NCBI GenBank assembly: GCA_047967505.1
Contig: CM106539.1
DNA: 64,000 bases
Source: Dipteris shenzhenensis
Lineage: Eukaryota > Polypodiophyta > Polypodiopsida > Gleicheniales
Direction: 5' to 3' (one strand)
Part shown: one piece after another, positions 1 to 11,967 of the stretch
Layout: each line of letters begins with the position of its first letter
Position numbering within the stretch: position 1 is the first letter of the stretch
Made by a program: the position numbers and the translations under genes
Notes under the pieces: generated by a model
Databases searched by the model: none
Told to the model about the DNA's origin: nothing
What the model saw: only the letters and a program-made list of their open reading frames with translations

Positions 1-1477
1 AAGGAGAGATGCCCACCCCAACCCGGCAGCCCAAATATCTGACGGAGAGACCCCTCGGTACCCAAGTGAAACCAATATCATTACCCCAATCCGGGGTGTC
101 ATCATCGCAAATTCAAAAACCATTGGATTTATGCCAATTAATGTGTGCACCTGCAGCCGTGCAAAATAAATCCAAGGCTGTTCGAAAGGAAGTGAGTGTC
201 CTGGGGGAGGCATCCAAAAAAACAGCCGTGTCCTCTGCCAACTCACTATCCAGGAGCTCTTCTTCCTAGCGAAGAGGAAGCCTCAGCCCATTAAATATCA
301 GCTTGAGATCTAAGGTAGATACTCATAGCTTCCGACACAAATAGAAAAAGAAAAGGGGCAAGAGGACATCCCTGGTGGACTGATCTACCGATCTGAAATA
401 TGTCCCCTCTTACCCCCCCAATAAGCACCTGGCTATGGGCTGATCTGTAGAGAGAGGATACCCCTCTAATCCATGCATTTGAAAAACCAAAGCGAGAAAG
501 AGTACCCTCTAAAAAATCCCAGTCTACTCTGTCGTAAGCTTTTTCAAAGTCCAAGAGTAGAATCGCCATCCTCTGGCGGCTCTGCATGGCCCATTCTGAG
601 GCCTCCCAAATATTATTGAAAATACTTCTGCCATGCACAAACCCTGTTTGTGTGTCATGAATCAAATCTGGAAGAAAAACCTGTGGCCGCATACTGATGG
701 CTTTCGCCAGAATCTTGTAAAAAGTGCCCAATAAAGTGATGGGTCTCCATTGTGACACTAGATTCCTATTACCCGCCTTTGGGATGAGATGAATGAGACC
801 ATCTGTAAGTGAGTCAGGCATCTCACCAAAGTCCCACACGCCTTGCAGGGCTGATGTAATGTGATCATCAATCTGCTCCCAAAAAGTAATAAAAAAAGAA
901 GGGTTAAGTCCATCCAAACCTGAGCACTTGCCTTTGTGAAGGGCAAGTAATGCAGTCTTGAATTCTGCATTGGTGAAAGGTGCATCAAGAGAAACATGCA
1001 TCTCATCCTTCACCAAAACAAGGATACACTGCCAAATAACCTCTCTGGCATCATCTATGGCCTGTGTGCCCAGATCTGCAGTAGAAAGGGATGCAAAAAA
1101 ATCTGAAGCTACACGCATGACGGCATCAAAATCTGACTGTAACACCCCGTCTGAGTCAACAAGCTACGAGACACTATCTCTACTATGTCTGGGTCCATGA
1201 GTAGAGAAAAAGTGTTTATTGACCCTGCCACCCATCTGAATCCAAAAGGATTTCCGTGCATGAAAGGCATACTCTGCTCTTTGATCCAACAATATCTGTA
1301 TATGAGCCCTTGCTGCATCAAGGCGCTCCTGAATCCAAGCATCAGTGGGCCTCTTCTGCTCTTTCCTCTGAAGGGACGCTAACTGCTGGTGTATACCAAT
1401 CTCACCTCTGAGAATCTCACGTCTCCTGGAATCAGCGACTGTATGATAATAGTCACTAATTCCGGATAAGGCTGCAG
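1..1477 (-). pseudogene. LINE-A ORF2, linker and reverse transcriptase (partial)
   Basis: The longest open part is 291-1145, with RT blocks in order: APFT...GLDGLNPSFF, WRPITLLGTFYKILAKAIS, DTQTGFVHGRSIFNN, LLDFEKAYDRVDWDF and VHQGCPLAPFLF. A stop at about 291 ends that frame. In the same direction the sequence continues to position 1 as recognisable RT with further stops, through LDSELAEDTA and INWHKSNGF. The polymerase box that should read YADD therefore reads LAED, losing the first catalytic aspartate of the pair. Frame-broken sequence between 1146 and 1477 matches the linker between endonuclease and RT. In LINE-B this linker is a single frame. The copy cannot encode an active polymerase. 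Confidence 0.85.
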
Positions 1478-2307
1478 CTACCTGAGATGTGCGGACAACT
1501 CCACCCTGTATGTGAGAAACCCAAATCTGTAAAATATCCTCCGTGAGGCTCTCCTATGCATAAAAGGCATCCGGAATCCTGACATTGGCAAAGCGTCCTC
1601 TCCGATGAGGCTCAAGAATCTGCAACACCACTGGAAAATGATCTGAAGTGGTAACCCCAGTAGAAATGCAAGTGCCCAATCATCTACATAAAATCTGTCA
1701 ATACGTGCATAAATGGGCATGTGTACTCTCCTGTTCGACCAAGAGTACAGGAGTGACTGTGGCATAACATGAAAGGCATCATCAAGCCAAGTGTCCCTGC
1801 CACTGTACTGAAAGAGAAAGGCATCCCAGGCTGCCCTCTCCAAAGAATGAATTCCACCCTGTCTGCCTCCCTTTTTGTCTGATGGCAACTCAACCATGTT
1901 GAAATCGCCACCAATAATCCAAGAATCTGCAATGGGGGCCCAAGATAGTAACTCCTTCCAAAAGGAGACTCGTTCCCCTCTGTTGTTGGGGGCATACAGA
2001 TTGAGAAGACCAATCTTATGTCCTCCAATCAAAATAATGATCCATTGAGCTCTAGAGGGGGAGATACTACCATGACCGAAATGCAAGTACCTCCCCTTGT
2101 GTCTATAGCAGGCGACCAGAAGGTATGTCCTGAAAGAAGTTTGCCAGATTTAGAGCAATCACTGGCAACCAACTTGTGTTCCTGGATAAGAAGGATGTCA
2201 ATAGCACCTCCAGTGACACCTGGATGAAGCTGATTTTGGATCATCTGCCTACGACGACGGTGTGGAACTCCGCCTAGGCCCTGTATATTCCAGCTGACTA
2301 TCCTCAT
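1478..2307 (-). pseudogene. LINE-A ORF2, endonuclease domain
   Basis: An exonuclease-endonuclease-phosphatase fold, the domain that nicks target DNA in L1-type elements. The start MRIVSWNIQGLGG at 2307 is the typical first strand of the domain, followed by ILLIQEHKL with the conserved glutamate. After a frameshift near 2030-2090 it resumes with GLLNLYAPN and WIIGGDFNMVE, then RIDRFYVDDW. The terminal SDH motif (TTSDHFPVV) is readable near 1640-1660 but in another frame. Catalytic residues are thus largely kept although at least two frameshifts break the gene. It lies immediately downstream of ORF1, as expected. Confidence 0.85.
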
Positions 2308-3889
2308 CGACAGGAGGATGCTGGGTGGAAAGGCTTACCCGACCTAGCAGAGGAGACCAGCTTCCCCTGGGCCGAAACTCTTGCTGAGGGCAGGAAACTC
2401 AACAGGTGACCTGCTGAGGAGGAGGCCCTATCAAAAGGAATCCCAATGACCGGGACCCCTAAGGTAGAGGGCACAAACTCCTCATCCATTAAAGTCGCCG
2501 AGTCTGCCAGTGCCAAAAAAGAGTTCCTGAGAAGCAAGTTTGGCCGAGGAGTGCGAAGAAGACCTGCACTCGTGGAAGATGGAGGAGAAGGACCTGCCAG
2601 GCCTCTATCAGCAGAACTGAAACTGGGGGCTGAGGAGGCCTGTGGCAGGGCTGAAGAGGAATCTGGAGTCCTCATCTATGCATGCATTCCCTCGGTCGTC
2701 CTGACTGTGCCAGGAACAGTCTGTGGGGAAGAAGTATCGGTAGCCCCCTCATGATCAGAAACCGAATTGACTCGGGTTGGTACTAGTGCATCTAAAGGCC
2801 CCTCCTGATGTGGACCTGTAGTGTCTGGGGCTGCAGCAACATCTACCTCTAGAGTCTGGATGACATCTGTCTGAACCGGATCAAAGGTCTCCTCCTGATG
2901 TAAAGGAGCCGCTCTGATCGCTCTCCATCGAGGTACTGGGTGTGCTACGGGCATTGGGCGCCTTGCTGCCCCTGGTGGTCCTGGGGTGCGCGAAGCAGGG
3001 CGCCCTGCTTCTCCTGGTGGTCCTGGAGTGTGTGGTACAGGGCACTGGGGAGGTGCAGTTGGGGTAGTACATGAAGAAACTGCACCAGAAGACCTCTTGG
3101 GTCTTTTTCTCTTCCTTGGGCAGTCTCTAGCACAGTGCCCAAGGGTCCTACAAATCCTGCACTGGTCCTGTCTACCTGCAATCTCCACTCTCTGTCAAAA
3201 GAGAGAGCCATCTGGGCGCTGAAGCATGATGTGGTCATCTGAGATGTTGGGGTCAGAGACAATGACCCTAACTCGAGGCACCCCGTCCGCTCTGACTGCC
3301 TCTGCCGAGGAAGAAGGCATGCCAGGAAGTGGGGGGATCTCAGTGACCACTCCGAATGTGGCTCCCATAGTAGCAAGAAGTCGATGGTAGACCTAAGGAA
3401 GGCCAGGAAATCTAATGAACAGTGATGTGACCTAACTGTCCTCCTCGACCGGATCGAAGCCCAAGGTGTAGGGCAAAAGAAAGATCCTCCTCGAACCGAA
3501 AGCCAGAGGATTAGCTTTGAGAACAAGGGCTGTGGACTCGTGGGAGTCGAAAACCACTTGGAAGAATCCACGTCCCAAAAGTCGAATATCCCTGAGGTAT
3601 GGGGCGAGATCTCCTGGTAATGCCGCCAGCATCCAATCTCTGGCCTGTGATCTGGAAGGGTGTGACCTTTGCAAAGATGTAGGCGAAAAGTGATGTGGAG
3701 CCTTCTAATTCCACAGCTTTCTTGAGCTGCTGCAACTCGTCTTTTGAGAAAATGACGGTTCTCGCGGCCGGTGGAGGTGGACGAAGATTGGCTAAGTGGG
3801 GATCCATTCGCCAATCGAAGTGAAAGGGCCAATTCAAACACTGAAAAAACTCCGTCCGTAAAACTGCTGCCCAGGACGCCCTGGAACAC
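2308..3889 (-). pseudogene. LINE-A ORF1, CCHC nucleic-acid-binding protein
   Basis: The clearest piece is 2676-3188, whose start carries a CCHC zinc knuckle (CRICRTLGHCARDCP) followed by basic residues and a long Pro/Ser/Thr-rich tail. Upstream, 3432-3674 contains RDWMLAALPGDLAPYLRDI and GFFQVVFDS. This resembles the DUF4283-like RNA-binding domain of plant LINE ORF1. The first start in this stretch is near 3889. Several frames are needed to follow it, so it is a pseudogene. The role known for this family is binding the element RNA as a ribonucleoprotein. The segment at 2304-2675 is Ser/Pro-rich tail. Confidence 0.7.
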
Positions 3890-3942
3890 GGGCGCAGGAA
3901 GAAGGAGAACAGGAGAGGGAAGGAGGAGAGGAGCCGGGGGGG

Positions 3943-4600
3943 GCTGCGGGTAAGTGCCATAACTGTAAGAAGCCTAGAAGCCATATCAATGCGTGCAAGC
4001 AAAGATTGGAGAAAGAAACGAGAAAGAAGGAAGCTGAAATGACAGTTTCAGATTCCAATGCATCAACTGCAAACAAGGAAAGTGCCTCAACAAACGCAGA
4101 GGATTGGTCCTTCTTAGTTAGTAAGTATGATGCCCGGTATGATGAAAATCAAGAGATTCCTGAATGTGAGTGGTACTTCAGTTGCAGTCTGGTATTTTGA
4201 CAGTGGGGCTTCTAGGCAAATCACTTCTAGAAAAAATTTATTTGCTGATTTACAGCCTGCTCCAGGTATTTTGTGCCAACAACTCCTCATACCCTGTGAA
4301 GGAAGTTAGAAACATTTTTTTGTCATGAGTTAATGGAAATAATTTATGCCTTCAAGATGCCCTCTATGTGTATGGATTACCTTCAAAATGCCCTTTATGT
4401 GCCAGAATATCCTGTCACTTTCCTCTTTTGGGACACGAGGTCATTACAGTGTGTTCCTGCTCATCATCAGCATACAGCCTGTTATCTTTTATATTCCTTT
4501 CAAAACGTATGCAGGCTGCCTCTGTTTGTAGGCATTTCCAGCTTGAAATCATCCTGTTTTTTGCCTGACAGCAGTACCGATCTTCACTCCCTTGATATTT
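3943..4600 (+). pseudogene. Ty1/copia gag-protease relic
   Basis: A zinc-knuckle-like block (CHNCKKPRSHINAC) at about 3955-3995 leads into a charged linker. After a frameshift comes the aspartic protease start WYFDSGASRQITSRKNLF (4192-4250), the DSGAS signature of copia-type proteases. Further on, NNLCLQDALYV (about 4335-4370) is the strand that normally precedes the protease-integrase junction. Nothing of integrase or RT follows. The knuckle has spacing CX2CX5HX3C instead of the usual CX2CX4HX4C. This is a short internal fragment abutting LINE-A. Confidence 0.75.
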
Positions 4601-4997
4601 GTTGACAGTGCCTGCAAAAACCCGCATCACCAATTTGGTAAAATCCATCGATCTACAGCTCTTATCAACCCAAGATGGGGCTATTGTCTCTGGTGACCTG
4701 ATGAGCCTCTTGTACTGTCATGCATAGAGCGGGTGTCTTTAAAAAGTACTAATACGGGAGATGGTCAATAGACATGCTTTAATAGTGAAACCATCTATTG
4801 GCATGTGAATGCCAACACCTCTCATCTCTATCCTACAAGCAGCATTGATGATGACAGGGCCTTCCATGGTAAACTCTGATTGCCCACCTTAGTCATGCCA
4901 TATTCTTTGACCCTAGGAGGGTGATGATCTAAAATGATACATCTATATGTAAGGGCCATGCTGCAAACCCCACAAGTATGATATCAAGAGGGGTGCA
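4601..4997. other. Intergenic sequence left of LINE-B
   Basis: No gene recognised. A short minus-strand open stretch around 4760-4880 (starting MEGPVIINAACRIEMRG) has no assignment I can defend. Before the LINE-B insertion this sequence was contiguous with the sequence starting at 12063. Confidence 0.5.
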
Positions 4998-5014
4998 AAG
5001 TATCATGACCTGTA
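4998..5014. repeat. Target-site duplication of LINE-B, left copy
   Basis: AAGTATCATGACCTGTA, identical over all 17 bp to 12046-12062. The two copies exactly bracket the LINE. Confidence 0.92.
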
Positions 5015-5030
5015 TAGTTGCTGCTCCTGC

Positions 5031-5545
5031 GAGCCCTCCCCCCTCCTCCCGTAGCCTCTACCTCCCTACCCTCCTCCGCCTCACTCCCTCGCCCTCGCTC
5101 CCCCTCGCCCTCGCCTTACCCCCCTCGCCCGTGCCTCACACCCCTCGCCCTCGTCTCGCCCCGCCACCACGCCCTCGCCCTTCGCCCCTCCACCCCTCAC
5201 CCCTCGCCCCTCACCCCCCCGCCCCTCGCCTCGCCCCGCCCCTCGCCACGCCCTCGCCCCTCGCCCCCCCGGCCCTCCACCCTCGCCCTTCACCCCTCCG
5301 CCCTCGCCCCTCGCCCTCGACCCTCCCCCCTCCGCCCCCCGTCCTCGCCTCCGCCGCCGCCCTCTCCCTCGCCTTCGACCTCCGCCCTCCGCTCTCGCCC
5401 CCACCCTCCGCCCCTTCCGCCTTCCGCCCTCCACCCCCGCCATCGCCTCCACTTCCTCCGCCCGCCTCACTTCGCCTCGCCTTATCCTCCTCCGTCACAC
5501 CCAAGCTCCATCCCTCGTCTATCCCCCCCCCTTTTTTGGTGGCAG
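5031..5545 (+). repeat. C-rich tandem repeat in LINE-B 5' leader
   Basis: About 500 bp built from variants of CCCTCGCC and CCTCGCCCCT, almost free of A. It lies directly upstream of ORF1, where the internal promoter of a LINE is expected. Open frames through it on both strands are low-complexity Pro/Ser/Arg or Gly/Arg and are not treated as genes. Confidence 0.85.
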
Positions 5546-5585
5546 CCTCTTCTTCATCGGAGGTCTCGCAGTTTGTCTTGGCGGT

Positions 5586-7635
5586 ATGGCAGCTCCCTGC
5601 CCGGAACCGGAGGCCCAGCCGGACCCCCCCTCTCCAGATGCCTACCGCGTGATCTTGACAGAGCAACAGCCGTCTCGGGTACAACAGGTTGCCAATGACT
5701 TTGCCCTCACTTCCGTCTACGGCAGAGTCATTGGACACTCTCCCTCCAGATCAGCCATCAGGGACTGGCTCTAGTCCACTCTTATGCTAGAGGACAGCCA
5801 CATCGAGGAGGTGGCCCTTATGGGAAGGGGCATCTTTTGGCTTAAACTCTCCACTGCGAAAGCTGCGAGGAACCTGATTGCTGGTTCCCCCACATCTGTG
5901 GATGGAAAGATCATCATGATAGTCCCTTGGTACCGAGGATTCAGCGCAGCGGACTTTGATGCCCGTTTCCGCATACCTCGCCACCCAGTGACGCTAGTTT
6001 TTCCAGGCCTTGCTGCTGAGTTGCGGCCAATAGTCAGGGACCTGGGTTCCCACTTTGGCTGGGTGATGCATGACACTTTCGTCGACGCGGTTACTGCGGC
6101 AGGAGCTCCCAGAGTCCGTGTGGCTGTGGCAGACGCTGTGTCCCTCCCTGCAGTGATTGAGATCGTGACAGATGCTGGCACCATTACTCAGAGCATGGTA
6201 GTCACAGGACAGCCAGGCCAGTGCCTGAGGTGTCACGGCTTTGGGCACCTGGCTGCTGCTTGTCCACGCTTCTCCAGCTCCTCTCGGCCCCCCCCGCCCC
6301 CTTCCCCTCAGCCCCCTCCCCCTCCCTCCGGGCAGCCACGTCAGGAGGAGCAGAGGCAGCCGGAGTCCAGTCCAGAGGTGGCTTGCGGCTGGACCGAGGT
6401 CAGAAGGAAAAGAGGAAAGAATAAGAAGACTTCTGACAAAGGCAAGGAGGCAGAGGTTACCCAACTTGCAACAGCGCCTCAGAGACCTGACAGGCAGCCG
6501 CCCCAGGGTCTTGAGAGAGCTTCTTCTTCCCCTGTAGCTCGCCCTCCGCAGCCTCAGGTCCCCCTCTCTTCCGATCCCCAGCTCCCTTCCTCTCAGCCCC
6601 CGCCCCTACCCCAGCCGCAGCCCCCTCTTCCCGACCCGCAGCATCAGCCCCCACCTCTCCCTCTTCAACCCCCTCGTCTTCCTCTTCAGCCCCAGTCCTA
6701 GCTCCAGCCCCATCCCCCCTCCCCCGCCCATCTCAGCTCTTCTGCAGTGTCAGCTGCACCGGTGGTTCCTCAGCCGCGGGCAGCCCCCACCCCCCCTCCT
6801 CCGCCCCCCCCGTTAGTTGCTTCCACGGAGTCTGAGTTTCCTACCCCTCAACCTCCATCCCCTTCCCCAACCCAGGCAAGGCACCCCGAGTCTGCACCAC
6901 CCCCTGGAGCAGTGTTCCCTGTCTGCTAGCCCGACCCCCTCAGTTGCAGACTCTGGCGGGCCTCAACTTCAGGAGAGAGAGCTTCCTCGCGACTTCTACA
7001 GATCTGGTCCCTGGGATTACTTGGATGTGGCCGACCTCGGGACCTTCCCTGCTTGCCTCGACATCAGTATCTTCCTTCTCCGTAAAGGGGCGGATGGGAA
7101 GATCGCAGCCTTGGCCCCGAGGGATGGCCCTAGCTTTGCTTTCACCTTTCTCAGCGACGGCACCGAGACTTGGACAGACCACTCGATCTGGGAGGCTCTC
7201 AGAGAGCAGACGCTCGCTCGAATTTGCTCCTGGATAGGCCCGTCGGGTGGACAGCTTCTCGAGACTCAGTGGTCCGAGGGTGATGTGCGCCTGCGGTGGA
7301 GTTGCGCCGCCAAGCGTTTCAGATTGATTATGATCCTCAGGCCCCCTCTGTCATGGCCCCTTCCCCAGGATGTCAGAGCCTGGACTCCTCAGAAACTTCG
7401 AGCCTTCTACGGGATGACTACCTCAGAGATCTCGAGTTGGCTTGAGAAAGCGTTTGTCCATGGCACCAAAGGCCTCACGCCTTTGTTAAAAGTTTTGAAG
7501 AACGGGCAGGATGACCCCGCCTCCCCCTCCAAACCTTCACAAAAGCGTCAGCGCCTTCATTCCGAAATTTCAGCTTCTTCATCGACCTCAGCCGCGAGCA
7601 GACAGTTGTTCGCAGCCTACCAGCCCTCATCATGA
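5586..7635 (+). pseudogene. LINE-B ORF1, DUF4283-like/CCHC RNA-binding protein
   Basis: It starts with MAAPCPEPEAQPD at 5586. The N-terminal domain (5640-6180) contains YRVILTEQQPSRVQQVANDF, GRGIFWLKLSTAKAARNLI and IPRHPVTLVFPGLA, resembling the DUF4283-like domain of plant LINE ORF1. A CCHC knuckle follows at about 6222-6265 (CLRCHGFGHLAAACP), then a proline-rich linker to about 6930. A C-terminal region of about 230 residues follows that I do not recognise. Breaks are TAG at 5772-5774, TAG at 6699-6701 and a frameshift between about 6820 and 6930. The stop codon overlaps the ORF2 start in ATGA at 7632-7635, which suggests ORF2 is translated by termination-reinitiation. Confidence 0.85.
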
Positions 7636-10600
7636 GCTTACACCTTGTCTCCTGGAACGTGAACGGGTTTCATTCTTCTGGCACCCGTGGTCCTAGGAAG
7701 CTCATCTTGAGACAGGAACTTCAGCCAGCAATGATTGGTCACTTGTATATACTCCTGCTCCAGGAGCATAAGCTTTCAATGGCCCATTCCCGTAGATGCA
7801 GGAAGATCCTCCCTGGACGCTCTCACACTTATTGGGAGCCCTCGATCGGTGCACAGGGGAGGAGTGGTGGCGTTTGTACTTCCGTTTGCAAGTCATTTGC
7901 CCAGGGAGTTTTGGTCATGGTACGTGAATCCCAGGCCGTGCACTTTGGGTTGGCCTAGAGTTGGAGGGCTCCAAAATAGGAATCCTCAACATCTATGCAC
8001 CTACAGACCTCCGATGCAGAGCCACTTTCTGGAGGACACTCACAGAGATTCTCCCAGACATGGATTCGTGGATCGTTGGAGGTGACTTCAACAATCTGGA
8101 GACTTTGGAGGACCAGCAGGGCAGAGAACCAGAGTTTACAGGTATAGCTCAGGCAGAGCAATCCGTTTGGGACTCCTTTATCTTTGCGACAGGAGGTAGG
8201 GACAGCTGGAGAGAACCGTCCTTCCGCCAATGGCACGGGACCTTGGACTTCTCGTGGGGCTTCCGCAGGGAAGGAGGCAGACTCCTGGAGAGACTGGACA
8301 GATTTTATGTCAGTGATTGGGCCGTCAGCAGAGGTGGTCAGGTGGGTATAATGCCAGGGACGACACTCTCCGACCACGCGCCAGTGCTCTTATCACTAGA
8401 CTCCGCAGCTCAGTCCCTTCCGCCCCGCTCGTGCAAGATTCCTGATTCCATCTTCTCTAGGGAGGAGGTGCGCAGTAGTATCGGTAGCCTTTGGGACAGA
8501 GATTGGGGCGAGTGTGAGGATCTGGTAGAGTCGGTGGCGCAGGCTTTGCAGGAGTCCAGCCAGATTTGCCAGCTCGCAGCCCTTCAGGTTCGCCAAGCGT
8601 GGTGGGACAGAGAGAGAGCTCTTCGTAGGGACCTCGCCTCCATTCAGCGACTCCAGCAGGCTGCTCCGGGTTCGGAGGAGCTTCGGATCCAAGCCCTTCG
8701 AGCCAGAGCCCTTCTTGAGGAGACTCTCCAGCGTCGCTCAGAGTTTTCCTTTCACGCCTCCCTCTCCTACTGGGCTCGGAAGGGCGACCGGATGAGCAAA
8801 GAGTTCTTCACGACGCATGGCCAGAGGGCAGCAGGTGATCAGCTCCGAAGTCTTAGGACAGCAAAGGGGCACATCATTACTAATCCGGAAAAGGTCTTGG
8901 GGTTGGCTACCGACTTCTACAGGACTCTTTTCCAGCAGGAGCAGCTTGCCCCCCGTACTAGACGTTCCCGCGAGGAGGTGTGGAGGCACATTCCAGCCCT
9001 TGTTCAGACCAGCATGCAGACGACGTTGATGGCACCGTTCACTATTCTTCACCTCTTTCTGGGATCAGATCCATCAGCCCCTCCTAGCAGCTCTCTAGAG
9101 GATTTTCAGCAGCGGACATATGCCAGAGAGCCTCTCTTCGGGATTGATTTGCCTCATCCCGAAGGGAGGAGACCAACAGGAGATTCGTCAGTGGCACCCG
9201 ATCACTCTCCTCACCACTGCCTACAAAATCCTTGCCAAGATGATCAACGCCAGAGTTCGGCCACTACTTCCTGACCTCATTCATGACACTCAAACAGGCT
9301 TTGTCCAGGATCGCACTATCCTGGATAATGTCTTTACCTTCTCAGAGGCGACGGAGTGGGCTCAGCACAGTGGGTCGCACTTAGCCATCCTACTTCTCGA
9401 CTTTGAGAAGGCCTACGATCGAGTGGACTGGTCCTTCCTGGAGGGTACTTTGGAGAGACTAGGATTCCCAGTAGGATGGATTCAGGGTATCTCAGCGTTA
9501 TACAGGACATCTTCCAGCAGGGTCATCATCGGCGGCAGGATGGGAGAGCGATTTCGATTGGAGAGATCAGTGCGTCAGGGTTGCCCCCTCGCTCCTTACC
9601 CGTTTCTCTTCTTCACCGAGGCGATGACATACTACCTTCGGGCGAGGTCGATCGGGATCCGAGGTGTTCGCCTTCCCATTAGGGAGGACACGGAGCTCTT
9701 GGACTCGGAGTATGCAGATGACACAGCGCTGTACGTTCAGGATGATGAGATGATGCTGGAGAGGGTGAGGCTGGCCTTAGAGGTCTTCTGCTCGGCAGCT
9801 GGTGCGAAAATCAACTGGAACAAATCAGTTGGTTTTCTCACAAACCCTGGGGCATGCTCACAGTGGGGGAGGTTTTTGGGTTTCAGATGGATCCCACGGG
9901 GACAGACAGCTAGATATCTCGGCTTTCAGGTCGGCCTGGACATCACGCCAGCTCAACAGTTTCTCCCGGTGCTAGACTCCATTCGACGGAAGCTGGCTTT
10001 CTGGAGCACTGCTAAGCTCTCTCTTGCAGGTCGTGCTCTTGTAGTCAACCAGGTTCTCATGGCCACGGCCTGGTATGTGGCCTCTTGTTGGTGCTTCTCG
10101 AGATCCAGCGTCACACAGCTCAGGAGGATGGTCCGAAATTTCATGTGGTCTGGGGGGGATGGTCTCAGAGATACCAGAGCCAGGGTAGCCTGGCAGACAG
10201 TCACTCTTCCGCAGGCTGAGGGTGGCTTGGGGGTCATTGATCCTAAGCTTCAGAGTCAGGCCCTGCTGGGCAAGTTAGTTATCCACGGTTTGACCCCGGG
10301 GGGGCAAACGTGGAAGATGTTATTTCAGCAGGGGATCAGTTCTTGCGTCCCGCGCCGAGGTGGAGAGTGGCTACCGTCCCTCCGGTGGATCTTCACCTCT
10401 GCACCGCTTGCTCACCCCCACTCCCCGCTCATTCGTAGCCTTCTCATGGTTTGGAGGCGACTCCGTCTCAGTCTCATCCAGTCCCCTCCTAGCTGTCAGG
10501 AGGAGATCGACCGCCAACCGCTCATCTAGAACGATCAGGTCAGAGATCCCTCGGGCCTTCAGCTGGGGGAGAGGTCACATATCCTGTGGGACGGTTGGAT

Positions 10601-11915
10601 GCGGGGGCTAGCCCGGTCCCCTCGAGTTTGGAGGGACACTTACAGACACTTGGAGACCGTTGCTCTAGCAGCCGCAGCTGGAGGTGTCCATGGAGCTCAA
10701 GCGAGACGCACAGAGATAGACGGAGCGATTCCTGCGAGTTGGTTGGTTCCACCCGAGATTCAGATCCTCATGCCTGGTGATGACCATTGGCTTGGATAGT
10801 TCACCCCCCGTGGCATCCCACTGGTAGTTGCAGGCCGGATGGACGACACCTCTGTTTCCTTCTTCGTGGTTTCGGGGGACAGCCGACTCAGGAGAGAGGG
10901 TGTGCTCATCGACCCCCTTCTCTCGTGGCAGAGGGTTCGGGTCGTAGGACTCGTGGGGAAGGTTTGGTGGATTGATCCTATTATAGAGCAGGATCAGCTG
11001 CAGTTATGGCAACTCTGGCTTTGGGAGGGGAGGGCTCTGTCAGAGCTTGATTGGGACCCAGGTGAGTGGAGATGGCCAGAGGTTGTGGCAGGCCAGGGGC
11101 CGACCCCTTTCTTCGCTTACAGCACGACATTGGGCAGGCGAGTTCTCGGGAGAATGCAGAGCCGCCCGCCCACCCAACGGCCCAGTTGGTATGCTCAGGG
11201 TATCTCCAGGCTATTTTTGCAGGCCTTCTGGAAGGCCTTGTGGGAGAGCTAGCGGCCGCGGAAGATTTCCTACTTCCTTTGGCTACTCGCCCACAAGGGT
11301 CTTCCAGTTATGAGCTGGTTGCGGTAGATTGGTCAGGATGGACTTTGTCAGATTTGTCATGAGGACGAGGAGTCACCAAAACACTGCTTGTGGAGCTGCA
11401 CTCGCGCCCAGGAAGTGTGGAGGTGGACCTTCGGGATCCTTGCTCGCGCAGCACCGGAGCTAGGTTTGATCATCTGGGGTGCGTTCTGCTGGTGCAGCAC
11501 CACACCTGGCTTTCATCAGTTGTTCGAGGCAAGCCCGCAGGACCCCATGTTCCTTATCACACAGGGGACTTGGGGGCCGCTCGAGGGCATCCCGCCGCAC
11601 CTGGCAGAGGTGGACACAGGATCTCAGGAGAGGCAACCAGTCCATTTGGACCTCGCACTGCACGCAGATCCTCGATGGTACCTCTCTTTCGACTGCCCAG
11701 GTCATGGCCGACATCTGGAGTGAGATTATACACACACTCAGAGGCCAGTGGGACCAGATACAGGAGATTCCCGGGCTGGCCGGGAGAAGCGGAGACGTTT
11801 CCTCCGAGATTGGGATACGCAGGGCCTCTTCTTCGAGCATACTTCTCAGGGCCTTCAGTGGCGCTATTCACCACCTCTCTGGCTGTTTATTCACGCCCGC
11901 CTGATCCCTCCGTGA
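7632..11915 (+). pseudogene. LINE-B ORF2, endonuclease and reverse transcriptase
   Basis: The endonuclease begins MSLHLVSWNVNGF (7632) and contains LLLQEHKL, ILNIYAPTD, WIVGGDFNNLE and LSDHAPVLLSL (to about 8395). A frameshift lies near 7940-7960. The RT region (about 9040-10300) has WHPITLLTTAYKILAK, DTQTGFVQDRTILDN, LLDFEKAYDRVDW, VRQGCPLAPYPF and an intact YADD box at about 9710-9725. A zinc-binding RT-associated domain follows (KISYFLWLLAHKGLP, then CQICHEDEESPKHCLWSC near 11340-11400). The frame ends FIHARLIPP-stop at 11915. Damage: deletion of roughly 75 bp at about 9042, TAG at 9096, 10527, 10797, 11250 and 11325, and frameshifts near 11.6-11.8 kb. The protein as encoded would be inactive. 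Confidence 0.9.
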
Positions 11916-11938
11916 GAGAGAGCTTTTTGTTTCCATTT

Positions 11939-11967
11939 GGGCTGCGTCCGATTTGTGAACGCAGCCC
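11939..11967 (+). other. Stem-loop in LINE-B 3' UTR
   Basis: GGGCTGCGT (11939-11947) and ACGCAGCCC (11959-11967) form a perfect 9-bp stem with an 11-nt loop, 24 bp after the ORF2 stop. Stem-loops near the 3' end are recognised by the RT in some LINE families. That role here is inferred. Confidence 0.6.

Larger units (their letters stand above)
1..3941 (-). mobile_element. LINE-A, degraded non-LTR retrotransposon, partial
   Basis: A plant L1-type LINE read on the minus strand. Its order is ORF1 with a CCHC knuckle, then an apurinic-type endonuclease, then reverse transcriptase. The RT continues past the left edge, so the 3' end is missing. The right limit is placed where an unrelated copia gag knuckle begins at about 3943. 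Frameshifts separate each block, so no full-length protein can be made. It is related to LINE-B (5015-12045), sharing for instance the LDFEKAYDRVDW block. No target-site duplication can be tested because one end lies outside the window. Confidence 0.88.

Noticed and set aside
4978-5738. Long open frames on both strands through the C-rich tract (Pro/Ser/Arg and Gly/Arg proteins).
   Set aside because: They are translations of a simple repeat in the LINE-B leader, open on several frames at once, with no domain.
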